DNA of 19,723 nucleotides, taken from contig JAULYE010000115.1 in the NCBI GenBank assembly GCA_032118015.1, forward strand, positions 1 to 19,723. Reading direction: 5' to 3'. Origin of the DNA: Casp-actino8 sp032118015 (GTDB taxonomy: Bacteria > Actinomycetota > Acidimicrobiia > Acidimicrobiales > Ilumatobacteraceae). Shown in pieces: positions 1 to 6,867 of the stretch; the first letter of the stretch is position 1, and the number at the start of each line of letters is the position of its first letter. The notes under the pieces are model-generated. The model worked only from the letters and a program-made list of their open reading frames with translations, was not told the DNA's origin and ran no database searches. The position numbers were made by a program, and so were the translations under genes.

Positions 1-798
1 AAATTTTATGACGAAGACGTCGAGCTGCTCAGGTACATCCTGCGTGAGCAAAAAGAACACTTCTTGCCGTTGCGCGTGATCAAGGACCGTCTTGAAACAC
101 CTCCAGAAGGCCTCGATCGGCCCCCTCCGCGAGTCGTCAGAACATCTGCATCATCCGTGGAGCGTCATGACGAACATGAAGATGAGACACGGGGAAGTGC
201 GCATATTCCGTCACGCGAAGTACCCGAGGGCGATGTGGGTCATCGGTTCACCCAAGGGGGTCGTGACGAAATGGGTGACCCGACAATCTCCATTGATCGA
301 ACACAGACGATGAGTCATCCGGCAGCGAATCGGAATCTTCGAGCCGTGGAGGATGAGACCAGGCACATTCCCCGTCGTCCGGTGCCACCTGACCCGTCGG
401 ATGCATTGGACCGGACTGCGACGTACAGCCGTAGAGAGGTTGTGGCGATTGTCGACTGTGATCCAGAACTCGTGCGAGAACTCGAGCGGTTCGGTCTGAT
501 CCAAGGGAGAATCGTTGCAGAAGAGACGATCTTCGATGAACAAGATCTGGCCATTTGCGAGATAGCCAAGGCTTTCACAGAAGCAGGAATCGAGACACGA
601 CACCTTCGCGCATGGAAGACTGGCGCTGATCGGGAGGCGGGCTTGTTCGAGCAGCGGGTTCTTCCCATCCTGCGCAAGCGCACCCCTGAAGCTCGTCATG
701 AGGCGGGTGAACTGCTGGACGAGTTGGCAGATTTGGGGTCTCGTTTACGATCCATCCTGCTGATGAGATCCTTGTGGTCTTTGCGCGACGGTCGCTGA
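1..798 (+). CDS. ftsR: MerR-family regulator, FtsR-like (5' truncated)
   Basis: The reading frame is open from base 1, so the start lies outside the window; 265 residues are visible. The first ~32 residues are the end of a MerR winged helix-turn-helix: a YDEDVELLRYILR stretch followed by FLPLRVIKDRL, close to what I recall of mycobacterial Rv1828 (FtsR). A polar, Arg/Glu/Pro-rich linker of about 108 residues follows (visible residues ~33-140). The C-terminal domain (~141-265) carries the FtsR-type signature of a leucine-rich helix, GIETRHLRAWKTGADREAG and a terminal helical bundle. FtsR proteins are DNA-binding regulators; the Corynebacterium homologue activates ftsZ. The downstream nuclease gene and second merR match the Rv1828-Rv1830 order, which supports the call. 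The TTG at 64 is not a real start because homology continues upstream of it. The long linker is unusual and may be lineage-specific. Family assignment is firm; the regulatory target is inference. Confidence 0.88.
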   Translation, partial: KFYDEDVELLRYILREQKEHFLPLRVIKDRLETPPEGLDRPPPRVVRTSASSVERHDEHEDETRGSAHIPSREVPEGDVGHRFTQGGRDEMGDPTISIDRTQTMSHPAANRNLRAVEDETRHIPRRPVPPDPSDALDRTATYSRREVVAIVDCDPELVRELERFGLIQGRIVAEETIFDEQDLAICEIAKAFTEAGIETRHLRAWKTGADREAGLFEQRVLPILRKRTPEARHEAGELLDELADLGSRLRSILLMRSLWSLRDGR

Positions 799-813
799 AC
801 AAGACCTGAGTAC

Positions 814-819
814 TACGAT
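814..819 (+). promoter_or_regulatory. Putative -10 box (leaderless) for the bifunctional nuclease gene
   Basis: TACGAT ends six bases before the ATG at 826, and no Shine-Dalgarno sequence precedes that ATG. This spacing places the transcription start at or next to the A of the start codon, as in actinobacterial leaderless mRNAs. No convincing -35 box is visible. The same geometry recurs at several other genes in the window. Confidence 0.5.
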
Positions 820-825
820 CCTCAC

Positions 826-1335
826 ATGATCTCGATGGAACTGCTCGGCGTGAGGATGGAGTTGATGGGAAATGTACCCGTGCTCTTGTTACGCGAACGT
901 GAAGGTCTCCGTCGGGTGCTCCCGATCTATGTTGGTGTACCAGAGGCGTCCAGCATTCAATGGGCAGCCGAAGGACGTGAGGCCCCACGTCCACTCACAC
1001 ATGACTTGATCATCGATCTTTTCGGTGCGCTCGGGGCAGTACTCGACAAAGTGGTGATCACCCATGTCCAAGAGGGAACGTTCTTCGCTGATTTGCATCT
1101 GCAAACGCGAACAGGGCCCGTCCTTGTATCCAGCCGTCCATCGGATGCCATCGCCATAGCCGTGAGGGCCGGGGCGATGATCTATTGCTCAGGCAACGTC
1201 CTCGATGAGGCTGGGCGCATGGCTGATTTCGAAGACGATGACGAAGCCAAGCCCGATGAAGCCAATGAAACAGAACTTCTCGGAGAGTTTCGTGATTTCA
1301 TCGAGAACATCAAACCTGAGGATTTCGACACCTGA
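826..1335 (+). CDS. Bifunctional nuclease family protein (DUF151)
   Basis: This is a 169-residue protein. The DUF151/BFN domain spans roughly residues 1-130, with MELLGVRMELMGNVPVLLL at the N-terminus, LPIYVGVPEASSI near 36, PLTHDLIIDLF near 65 and VSSRPSDAIAIAVRAG near 108. The last ~40 residues form an acidic tail rich in Asp and Glu. DUF151 proteins have been reported as nucleases with DNase and RNase activity in plants and structurally studied in Thermotoga; the role in Actinobacteria is not established. The gene lies between an ftsR-like gene and a second merR, the same position as Rv1829 in Mycobacterium. The start at 826 is chosen because homology begins at its first residues and a TACGAT hexamer sits six bases upstream, suggesting a leaderless message. 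Its 28-nt distance from ftsR also allows read-through. Confidence 0.9.
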   Translation: MISMELLGVRMELMGNVPVLLLREREGLRRVLPIYVGVPEASSIQWAAEGREAPRPLTHDLIIDLFGALGAVLDKVVITHVQEGTFFADLHLQTRTGPVLVSSRPSDAIAIAVRAGAMIYCSGNVLDEAGRMADFEDDDEAKPDEANETELLGEFRDFIENIKPEDFDT

Positions 1336-1435
1336 TATCCGAGTTGTCGAGCAAGAGTCCTTCGATTTCTCGTCAGGGCTGCAGAGGGATTCCAGGGTTC
1401 TGACCGATTGTGGAACCATCGACCCCTACTGAACG

Positions 1436-1464
1436 TTGATGTCGCGGTTGCTGTGCCGTACCCT
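1436..1464 (+). promoter_or_regulatory. Putative sigma70-type promoter for the second merR
   Basis: TTGATG (1436-1441) and TACCCT (1459-1464) are separated by exactly 17 bases, a good match to a housekeeping promoter of an actinobacterium. The predicted transcription start is near 1471-1472, which is the first base of the perfect dyad at 1472-1499. The leader would be about 100 nt. Confidence 0.5.
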
Positions 1465-1471
1465 GACCGTC

Positions 1472-1499
1472 CTGAGAATGACAGGGCTGTCATTCTCAG
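1472..1499 (+). promoter_or_regulatory. Perfect 13-bp inverted repeat upstream of merR
   Basis: The left arm CTGAGAATGACAG (1472-1484) and right arm CTGTCATTCTCAG (1487-1499) are exact reverse complements separated by two bases (GG). The site lies in the 236-nt gap between the nuclease gene and the second merR, immediately after a plausible promoter. No T-tract follows on the top strand, so a standard intrinsic terminator for the nuclease gene is not favoured. An operator for a dimeric regulator, possibly the MerR protein encoded next door, or a 5' mRNA hairpin are the main alternatives. Confidence 0.6.
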
Positions 1500-1514
1500 A
1501 TCGAGAGAGTCACC

Positions 1515-1530
1515 TCGCCCTACCGGGCGA
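1515..1530 (+). promoter_or_regulatory. Second small stem-loop in the merR leader
   Basis: TCGCCC (1515-1520) and GGGCGA (1525-1530) are reverse complements around a TACC loop. In a transcript starting near 1472 this would form a compact GC-rich hairpin about 40 nt before the merR start codon. Function is unknown. Confidence 0.35.
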
Positions 1531-1571
1531 ATGTTCTGTTCGATGACGCAAGGTTTTGAGAGGGGTTCGAG

Positions 1572-2054
1572 ATGGATCAGGTCAGGGATTTCTCCGGTTC
1601 ACAAGCGGCCAGCATTGTGGGTATCACATACCGCCAACTCGACTATTGGGCGCGAACTGGTTTGGCGCGGCCGGGCATTTCTGAAGCTCAGGGGAGTGGA
1701 TCCCGCCGCCATTACAGCTATCGGAATCTGCTCGAATTGCGAATGATCAAAAGCCTGCTCGACGCCGGTATCAAACTGGAGAGCATTCGCGAGATTTTTC
1801 ACTTCCTCCGCTCGAACAGTGATGAGGAAGTCACGTCGGCGCACCTCGTCATCAGCGGATCCTCCGTGGTTCTGTGTCAAGGCGAAGATCTGGTGGATGT
1901 CGTTCGCAAAGGTCAAGGAGTTCTCAACCTTCTACCTCTTGCCCAGGTCAAAGAACAAGTCGACGATCGAATCGTCGATCTGTTCATGAACACGTCCACG
2001 TCTCGTGACGATGACACACTGGAAGAGTCGACTCAGGGACGTCGCATAGGCTGA
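1572..2054 (+). CDS. MerR-family transcriptional regulator, Rv1830-like
   Basis: This is a 160-residue protein. Residues ~7-75 form the MerR winged helix-turn-helix, including ASIVGITYRQLDYWARTGL, GSGSRRHYSYRNLLEL and LLDAGIKLESIREI. The ITYRQLDYWART segment and the GSGS(R/Q)RxYS wing match Rv1830 of Mycobacterium as I remember it. Residues ~85-145 form a small C-terminal domain with a GQGVLNLLPLAQ segment, also like Rv1830. No Cys pair typical of metal-sensing MerR proteins is present, so the effector is unknown. The ATG at 1572 has a purine-rich GAGAGGGG Shine-Dalgarno sequence about 6 nt upstream, unlike most genes in the window. The gene has its own predicted promoter and a dyad just after it, so autoregulation is plausible. 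gcvT begins four bases after its stop codon, so the two are probably co-transcribed. Confidence 0.88.
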   Translation: MDQVRDFSGSQAASIVGITYRQLDYWARTGLARPGISEAQGSGSRRHYSYRNLLELRMIKSLLDAGIKLESIREIFHFLRSNSDEEVTSAHLVISGSSVVLCQGEDLVDVVRKGQGVLNLLPLAQVKEQVDDRIVDLFMNTSTSRDDDTLEESTQGRRIG

Positions 2055-2058
2055 GGCT

Positions 2059-3108
2059 GTGAAGATCTCCCCGCTCGATGGTGTACATCGAGCGTCATCT
2101 GCGCGAATGACCGAATTCGGCGGATGGGAGATGCCATTGAACTATCCGGCCGGGACGATCGCTGAGCATCTCGCCTGCAGACGATCCTGTGTGGCATTCG
2201 ACGTTTCGCATCTCGGATCTGTTCGTGTCAGCGGGAGCACCGCCTACGAGAGACTGCAGAAATCCTTCACCAACGATCTGGCCAAAATCGAGCCAGGTCG
2301 AGCCCAGTACACCCATCTCCTCGATGAGTCCGGGTCAGTCATCGACGACATCATTGTGTGGTGGACTGCGACTGATGAGTTTCTCGTCATACCGAACGCT
2401 TCGAACACAGAGCGGGTGCTCGACGCAGTCGCAGGAGAGGAAGTCACTCTTCAGCGTGCTTTGATTGCCGTACAGGGTCCACACAGTCGCGCTCTTTTGG
2501 AGCAGTGTTGGGGAGAAGGTGCGTGGGTACCCCGCTTCCAAGTCCGATCCGTGAAATTGGAATCCATTGCCTGCACGATTGCGGGAACCGGATACACGGG
2601 TGAGTCCGGTGTCGAGTTGTTTGTGCCGATCGACGGAGCTCAAGAGGTATGGGAACGGCTGATGAATGCCGGTGTCGTCCCCGCCGGACTTGGAGCGCGT
2701 GACACCTTGCGTCTCGAAGCAGGACTGCCGCTGCACGGTCATGAACTCGGACCTGGAATCACGCCTCTTCAGGCTGACCTCGGGTGGGTGGTTGCATGGG
2801 ACAAGTCCGAGTTCATAGGTCGCGATGCGCTCATCGCTGAACGAGAAGATGGACCGCATCGCCGTTTGTTCGGAATCGTGACTGAGAGTCGACGTCCTCC
2901 TCGAGCAGATTCAGGCGTGTTCATATCCGATCGACATGTCGGCAATGTCACCAGTGGAAATTTCTCACCCATCCTCGAGCAGGGAATTGCTCTTGCCCTT
3001 CTCCAGTCCAGTTGCGCGGTGGGAGATGCCGTGACGATTCGCGTACGCGATGTCGAGATCGAAGGGCGAATAGTGGAGCGGCCGTTCATTCCTCGGAATC
3101 GAACGTGA
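2059..3108 (+). CDS. gcvT: Aminomethyltransferase, glycine cleavage T protein
   Basis: GcvT transfers the aminomethyl carbon held on lipoyl-GcvH to tetrahydrofolate, giving methylene-THF and ammonia. The 349-residue length is typical. Visible family features are MTEFGGWEMPLNYPAG (residues ~17-32), VSHLGSVRVSG (~49-59), the DD pair at 96-97 in the catalytic SGSVIDDIIV segment, NASN (~113-116), GTGYTGESGVELF, GLGARDTLRLEAGLPLHGHEL, and the C-terminal barrel with GNVTSGNFSP. The start is a GTG four bases after the merR stop, with only a weak Shine-Dalgarno sequence, so translational coupling to merR is likely. A 9-bp perfect stem lies 11 nt beyond the start codon. The gene faces the helical-protein gene (stop at 3127) with only 18 nt between them and no terminator. 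Its position next to gcvP fits the pathway, although gcvP is on the opposite strand. Confidence 0.95.
   Translation: MKISPLDGVHRASSARMTEFGGWEMPLNYPAGTIAEHLACRRSCVAFDVSHLGSVRVSGSTAYERLQKSFTNDLAKIEPGRAQYTHLLDESGSVIDDIIVWWTATDEFLVIPNASNTERVLDAVAGEEVTLQRALIAVQGPHSRALLEQCWGEGAWVPRFQVRSVKLESIACTIAGTGYTGESGVELFVPIDGAQEVWERLMNAGVVPAGLGARDTLRLEAGLPLHGHELGPGITPLQADLGWVVAWDKSEFIGRDALIAEREDGPHRRLFGIVTESRRPPRADSGVFISDRHVGNVTSGNFSPILEQGIALALLQSSCAVGDAVTIRVRDVEIEGRIVERPFIPRNRT
2072..2094 (+). promoter_or_regulatory. 9-bp inverted repeat just inside gcvT
   Basis: CGCTCGATG (2072-2080) and CATCGAGCG (2086-2094) are exact reverse complements around a GTGTA loop. The stem begins 11 nt after the GTG start codon, a distance at which mRNA hairpins can influence initiation at weak start sites. 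It may also be a chance product of codon choice. Confidence 0.3.
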
Positions 3109-3126
3109 CCAGAGCCTTGCGGTACG

Positions 3127-3624
3127 TCAGCCAGGCCCAGGTTTGATACCGAACAACCCACCGGCAGATTCCGCGAACTGAGCGAGAGGACCGAGCCGTG
3201 AAGCAAGTTCACCCAGGGTCCCCACCGCCTTTGCCACATCTGCTGGAAGGGATCCGACTTGGCTCAGGACCGAGTCGACCTTCTTGAGAGTTCCCTTTGC
3301 CTGGTTGAGAGACATCTCCATCAGCGGTACGACCTGGCGTACCGGTCCTTCGATTTCGTCCAACAGCGAATTGACCCGATGAACCATCCGATTCATTTCG
3401 AGCATCGTGTCGTTGAAGGTCGAGAACGTCTGAACCATTTCGGCTGACATCGTCACAACAGTTTCGAGCACTTTCCCCGCAACTGTGATCGGATTGACGC
3501 CGCCGAGAAAGGACATCATGTCCACGAGAGGGTTTCCCGCTGACTTCGCGGTGTCGTCGAATCCCGTCGCGAAGTTGTCATCGGTACGAGAATTCGGATC
3601 TGTTGATCCCGCCTGTTGCGTCAT
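3127..3624 (-). CDS. Helical protein of unknown function coupled to gcvP
   Basis: I do not recognise a named family for this 165-residue protein. Residues 1-30 are polar and probably disordered. Residues ~30-60 are hydrophobic and Gly/Val-rich (FLGGVNPITVAGKVLETVV). Residues ~60-150 are predicted amphipathic helix or coiled coil with regularly spaced Leu, Met and Val. The C-terminus is Gly/Pro-rich. There is no signal peptide and no clear transmembrane segment. The pattern resembles phasin-like or apolipoprotein-like helical proteins, but this is only a resemblance. The start is firm: its ATG (3624-3622) overlaps the gcvP stop codon as ATGA, so it should be translated from the gcvP mRNA by coupling. 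Whether it works with glycine cleavage is unknown. Its 3' end faces gcvT with an 18-nt gap. Confidence 0.72.
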   Translation of the reverse strand: MTQQAGSTDPNSRTDDNFATGFDDTAKSAGNPLVDMMSFLGGVNPITVAGKVLETVVTMSAEMVQTFSTFNDTMLEMNRMVHRVNSLLDEIEGPVRQVVPLMEMSLNQAKGTLKKVDSVLSQVGSLPADVAKAVGTLGELASRLGPLAQFAESAGGLFGIKPGPG

Positions 3625-6600
3625 GGGGACACGTTAGCGATCTTGCGGGGTTTCGGCTCTTGGGAGACGGCCACACTGGAATCAGATGCATAAGAGGAGA
3701 TAGGAGCGCATGTGCAGTGCAGATTGCGATCCCCAAACGCCGCATCGATGCGGCTCACGGGAGGCAGATAGCCGAACCCGCTGCTGAGAGCAGGGAAAGC
3801 TTCTGTACGTGAGTAGCTCCGCGTCCAATCTCCTTGGGCATCGAGCCAGGTGTGGGGGGCATGGCGCAATGCGCTTTCGTCGATGGGGACGAGTCCGTTC
3901 TCGATGGCGGTGATCTCTGATCGAATGGATGCCATGGCATCGCAGAAGCGGTCGAGTTCGACCAAGGATTCACTTTCGGTCGGCTCGATCATCAGAGTTC
4001 CAGGAACTGGAAAACTCATGGTCGGGGAATGGAAGCCGTAGTCGATCAAACGCTTGGCAATGTCGTCGACCGTCACTCCGCACGATTTGGTGAGGGGGCG
4101 TAGATCGATGATGCATTCATGAGCGACGAATCCATTGGCTCCGGTGTAGAGAACAGGGAAGTGGGGTGAGAGCTTGCGCGCAATGTAATTGGCGCTGAGG
4201 ATTGCGTGATGAGTGGCGCGAGACAGGCCATCACCACCCATGAGGGAGATGTAGGCCCACGAGATCGGAAGGATTCCTGCAGAACCGAACGGGGCAGCCG
4301 ACACGGGGCCAGATGAGAATTCAGATCGTGGTGACGTGGGATGACCGGGGAGAAACGGCGCCAGATGAGCTTTGACGGCAACAGGACCGACACCTGGCCC
4401 GCCACCACCGTGCGGGATACAGAACGTCTTGTGCAAGTTCAGATGACTGACATCGGCGCCGAACAGACCCGGTGAGGCGACACCGACGAGAGCATTCAGA
4501 TTCGCTCCGTCCACATAGACCTGTCCTCCGGCGGAGTGAACAAGTGCACAGATATCGGTGATGCTTTCTTCGAAAACTCCATGGGTCGATGGGTAGGTGA
4601 TCATGATGGCTGCGAGACGGTCACTGAGAGATGCGATGTGATTTTGAACATCGTCGATGTCGACGTTGCCGTTGTCATCACAGCGCACGACAACGACGTC
4701 CATACCAGCCATAACAGCGCTGGCAGCATTCGTCCCATGAGCACTCTCCGGTATCAGGCAGATTGTTCGGTGACTGTCATTCCTGCTCGCGTGATACGCC
4801 CGAATCGCCATCAACCCAGCAAACTCACCCTGACTACCTGCGTTCGGCTGCAGACTCACAGCGTCATAACCAGTGACGGCCAGGAGCATCGATTCCAACT
4901 CCTGGATCAAGGTTCGATAGCCCTCCCATTCATCCACGGGTGCGTAGGGATGAATGTTGGCAAAATTCGGCCACGTGATCGGTTCCATTTCGACAGCTGC
5001 ATTCAATTTCATGGTGCACGATCCAAGAGGAATCATTGTGCGGTCGAGAGCAAGATCGAGATCGGACAATCGGCGTAAGTACCTCAGCATCTCGTGCTCA
5101 CTGTGATAGCGATGAAAGACGTCAGCCGTCAAGATCGGATCCATCCGCAAGAGTGACGGTGGAACATGAGACGTTGATCGAGCAGCATCGTCGAGAAATT
5201 GCACGTCCCCTTCGCCATCGAAACTTGGCTGCCCGTTCTGGACTGATCCGATTTGGGTCGAACCGATTTGGGTCGAACCGATTTGGGTCGAACCGATTTC
5301 AGGATTGAAGGTGAAGCCCAGAGCCTGTCCGATCTTGCGCACGGTGTCGACAGTTGTCGTCTCATCGAAGGTCAACGAGATGATGTCATCATCGACAATT
5401 CGAACATCGAGGTCGTGATCTCGCAAGCGGGCTGACAGATCGTGCGCTCGCCCGGGTACATCGAGAGCGATCGTGTCGAAAAAATCTTGATGAACAATGT
5501 CGATTTCGGCACGACGGAAGAGGTGTGCGGCAATACACGTGAGACGATGGACACGAAGGGCTATTCTTCGCAACCCTTCGGGTCCGTGCCAAACGGCGTA
5601 CATCGCGGCAACGTTGGCCAAAAGTGCCTGGGCCGTGCAGATGTTCGACGTCGCTTTTTCGCGACGTATGTGCTGTTCACGAGTTTGTAGCGCAAGTCTC
5701 AGTGCTCGGCGACCACGTGCATCCTGGCTCACACCGACGAGTCGCCCCGGAAGACTCCGAGCCAAAGGCTGGGTCGTAGCGATGAAGGCAGCATGTGGTC
5801 CTCCGAAGCCAAGCGGCACACCGAAGCGTTGCGCAGAGCCAACGACGATATCTGCTCCGAATGAGCCAGGTGATTCGAGAAGAACGCAGGCCAGGGGATC
5901 GGTGACGACGATCGCAATTCCTCCGCTTTCGTGTACTCGATTGATCGGGCTGCGAAGATCGTGAATCGCTCCTGAGGACGTCGGATAGGACAGCAAGGCA
6001 GCAAACACTTCGTCTGGTTCGATGTTCTCGAGCGGACCGATACGCAAGCCGATGCCCAAGGGCTCGGCTCGGGTCGCCATGACAGCGATGGTCTGTGGAT
6101 GAGTGTCTTCGTGAATGAAGATGTCCGTCGCCGCGGAGCGACTCGTCCGCCGGGCCATCGTCATTGCCTCGGCCGCAGCTGTTGCCTCATCGAGAAGGGA
6201 TGCATTGGCGATCGGCAAACCGGTGAGATCGCAGATCAGGGTCTGGAAAGTGAGGAGTGATTCGAGCCTCCCTTGACTGATCTCAGGCTGATAGGGCGTG
6301 TACGACGTGTACCACGCAGGATTCTCGAGCAGATTGCGTCGGATGACAGCAGGGGTGATCGTGTTGGCGTATCCCATACCGATCAAACTGGTACGCGGAC
6401 GATTCATGGAAGCGAGTTCTCGCAAACGCTCAGTGACAACAGCTTCTGGCGCGCCAGCGGGTAGATCGAGAGGTATCTCGTTGCGAATCCGATGAGGGAC
6501 AACGCCTTCGATCAATTCCTCGAGACACTCGACACCGACGGTTCGCAGCATCACGGACATCTCGGGCTCCGATGTGACGCCGATGTGGCGACGTTGGAAC

Positions 6601-6638
6601 TCATCAGATTCCACGAGGTCACGAAGGGGAGTGTGCAT
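3621..6638 (-). CDS. gcvP: Glycine dehydrogenase (decarboxylating), P protein
   Basis: GcvP decarboxylates glycine with PLP and passes the aminomethyl group to lipoyl-GcvH. The single-chain form of about 1005 residues has two homologous halves. Residues 14-20 are the family's FQRRHIG opening. The C-terminal half has the PLP-binding lysine at residue 737 (NLHKTFCIPHGGGGPG), IPLGSCTMKLNAA, and the terminal PPVSRIDAAFGDRNL. Between the halves, around residues 449-465, the linker holds three tandem IGSTQ pentapeptides, which is odd for this enzyme. I chose ATG 6638 because the residues before it (frame open to 6848) look non-homologous and this leaves 13 residues before FQRRHIG, as usual. It has no good Shine-Dalgarno sequence; a GTG at 6707, preceded by GAAGGGG, is the alternative. 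The stop overlaps the next gene's start (ATGA). No glycine riboswitch was recognised upstream. Confidence 0.95.
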   Translation of the reverse strand: MHTPLRDLVESDEFQRRHIGVTSEPEMSVMLRTVGVECLEELIEGVVPHRIRNEIPLDLPAGAPEAVVTERLRELASMNRPRTSLIGMGYANTITPAVIRRNLLENPAWYTSYTPYQPEISQGRLESLLTFQTLICDLTGLPIANASLLDEATAAAEAMTMARRTSRSAATDIFIHEDTHPQTIAVMATRAEPLGIGLRIGPLENIEPDEVFAALLSYPTSSGAIHDLRSPINRVHESGGIAIVVTDPLACVLLESPGSFGADIVVGSAQRFGVPLGFGGPHAAFIATTQPLARSLPGRLVGVSQDARGRRALRLALQTREQHIRREKATSNICTAQALLANVAAMYAVWHGPEGLRRIALRVHRLTCIAAHLFRRAEIDIVHQDFFDTIALDVPGRAHDLSARLRDHDLDVRIVDDDIISLTFDETTTVDTVRKIGQALGFTFNPEIGSTQIGSTQIGSTQIGSVQNGQPSFDGEGDVQFLDDAARSTSHVPPSLLRMDPILTADVFHRYHSEHEMLRYLRRLSDLDLALDRTMIPLGSCTMKLNAAVEMEPITWPNFANIHPYAPVDEWEGYRTLIQELESMLLAVTGYDAVSLQPNAGSQGEFAGLMAIRAYHASRNDSHRTICLIPESAHGTNAASAVMAGMDVVVVRCDDNGNVDIDDVQNHIASLSDRLAAIMITYPSTHGVFEESITDICALVHSAGGQVYVDGANLNALVGVASPGLFGADVSHLNLHKTFCIPHGGGGPGVGPVAVKAHLAPFLPGHPTSPRSEFSSGPVSAAPFGSAGILPISWAYISLMGGDGLSRATHHAILSANYIARKLSPHFPVLYTGANGFVAHECIIDLRPLTKSCGVTVDDIAKRLIDYGFHSPTMSFPVPGTLMIEPTESESLVELDRFCDAMASIRSEITAIENGLVPIDESALRHAPHTWLDAQGDWTRSYSRTEAFPALSSGFGYLPPVSRIDAAFGDRNLHCTCAPISSYASDSSVAVSQEPKPRKIANVSP
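5249..5299 (-). repeat. 15-bp tandem repeat inside gcvP (IGSTQ repeats)
   Basis: The top-strand unit CGATTTGGGTCGAAC occurs three times without a mismatch (5249-5263, 5264-5278, 5279-5293) followed by a six-base partial copy. The period is a multiple of three, so copy-number change keeps the gcvP frame. On the coding strand it gives tandem IGSTQ pentapeptides in the linker between the two halves of the P protein. Confidence 0.9.
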
Positions 6639-6867
6639 GGCACCGATGTTCGATGGGGAGTCGGGCAACTTGTCGCTGCCGTGGACGGAGTCAGAGTGCT
6701 GCTTCACGATTGCGGAACCCCTTCTGACACGACACACCGTTCGCTCAGGGGTCAGCGTAATTTGCCGATCAGGACAGCTGCGCAATGGTTGGGATTTCCT
6801 GACGTGCGTGGGTGATTTGCGTGGACCCAGTTCACCCCTTGTGGACACCTCTGGCTAGGTTGGTCCC
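6639..6867. promoter_or_regulatory. Divergent intergenic region, gcvP / SCO6745-family gene
   Basis: This 229-nt stretch lies between two divergent starts. Read towards gcvP it has a 6-bp inverted repeat, GTCAGA and TCTGAC, about 30 nt apart and roughly 60-100 nt before the gcvP ATG, so the leader may be structured. The conserved core of the glycine riboswitch could not be matched. Towards the other gene, TAGGTT (6856-6861) sits six bases before the ATG. Nothing else was recognised. Confidence 0.4.
6856..6861 (+). promoter_or_regulatory. Putative -10 box (leaderless) for the SCO6745-family gene
   Basis: TAGGTT ends six bases before the ATG at 6868 and no Shine-Dalgarno sequence is present, as expected for a leaderless message. 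A weak TTCACC lies 19 bases upstream of the hexamer. Confidence 0.5.

Noticed and set aside
64..313. TTG start at 64 and the overlapping 73-aa ORF at 92
   Set aside because: The MerR homology continues upstream of 64 to the window edge, and the 92-313 frame is a shadow without features.
1961..1977. 7-bp inverted repeat near the end of the second merR
   Set aside because: It is explained by alternating Asp, Arg and Val codons in the coding sequence, and the region is generally rich in GATC and TCGA, so chance pairing is likely.
6639..6867. Glycine riboswitch upstream of gcvP
   Set aside because: The position is right and a small inverted repeat exists, but I could not match the conserved aptamer core (GGAGAG, CCGAAGG-type and CUCUCAGGC-type segments) on the gcvP strand.
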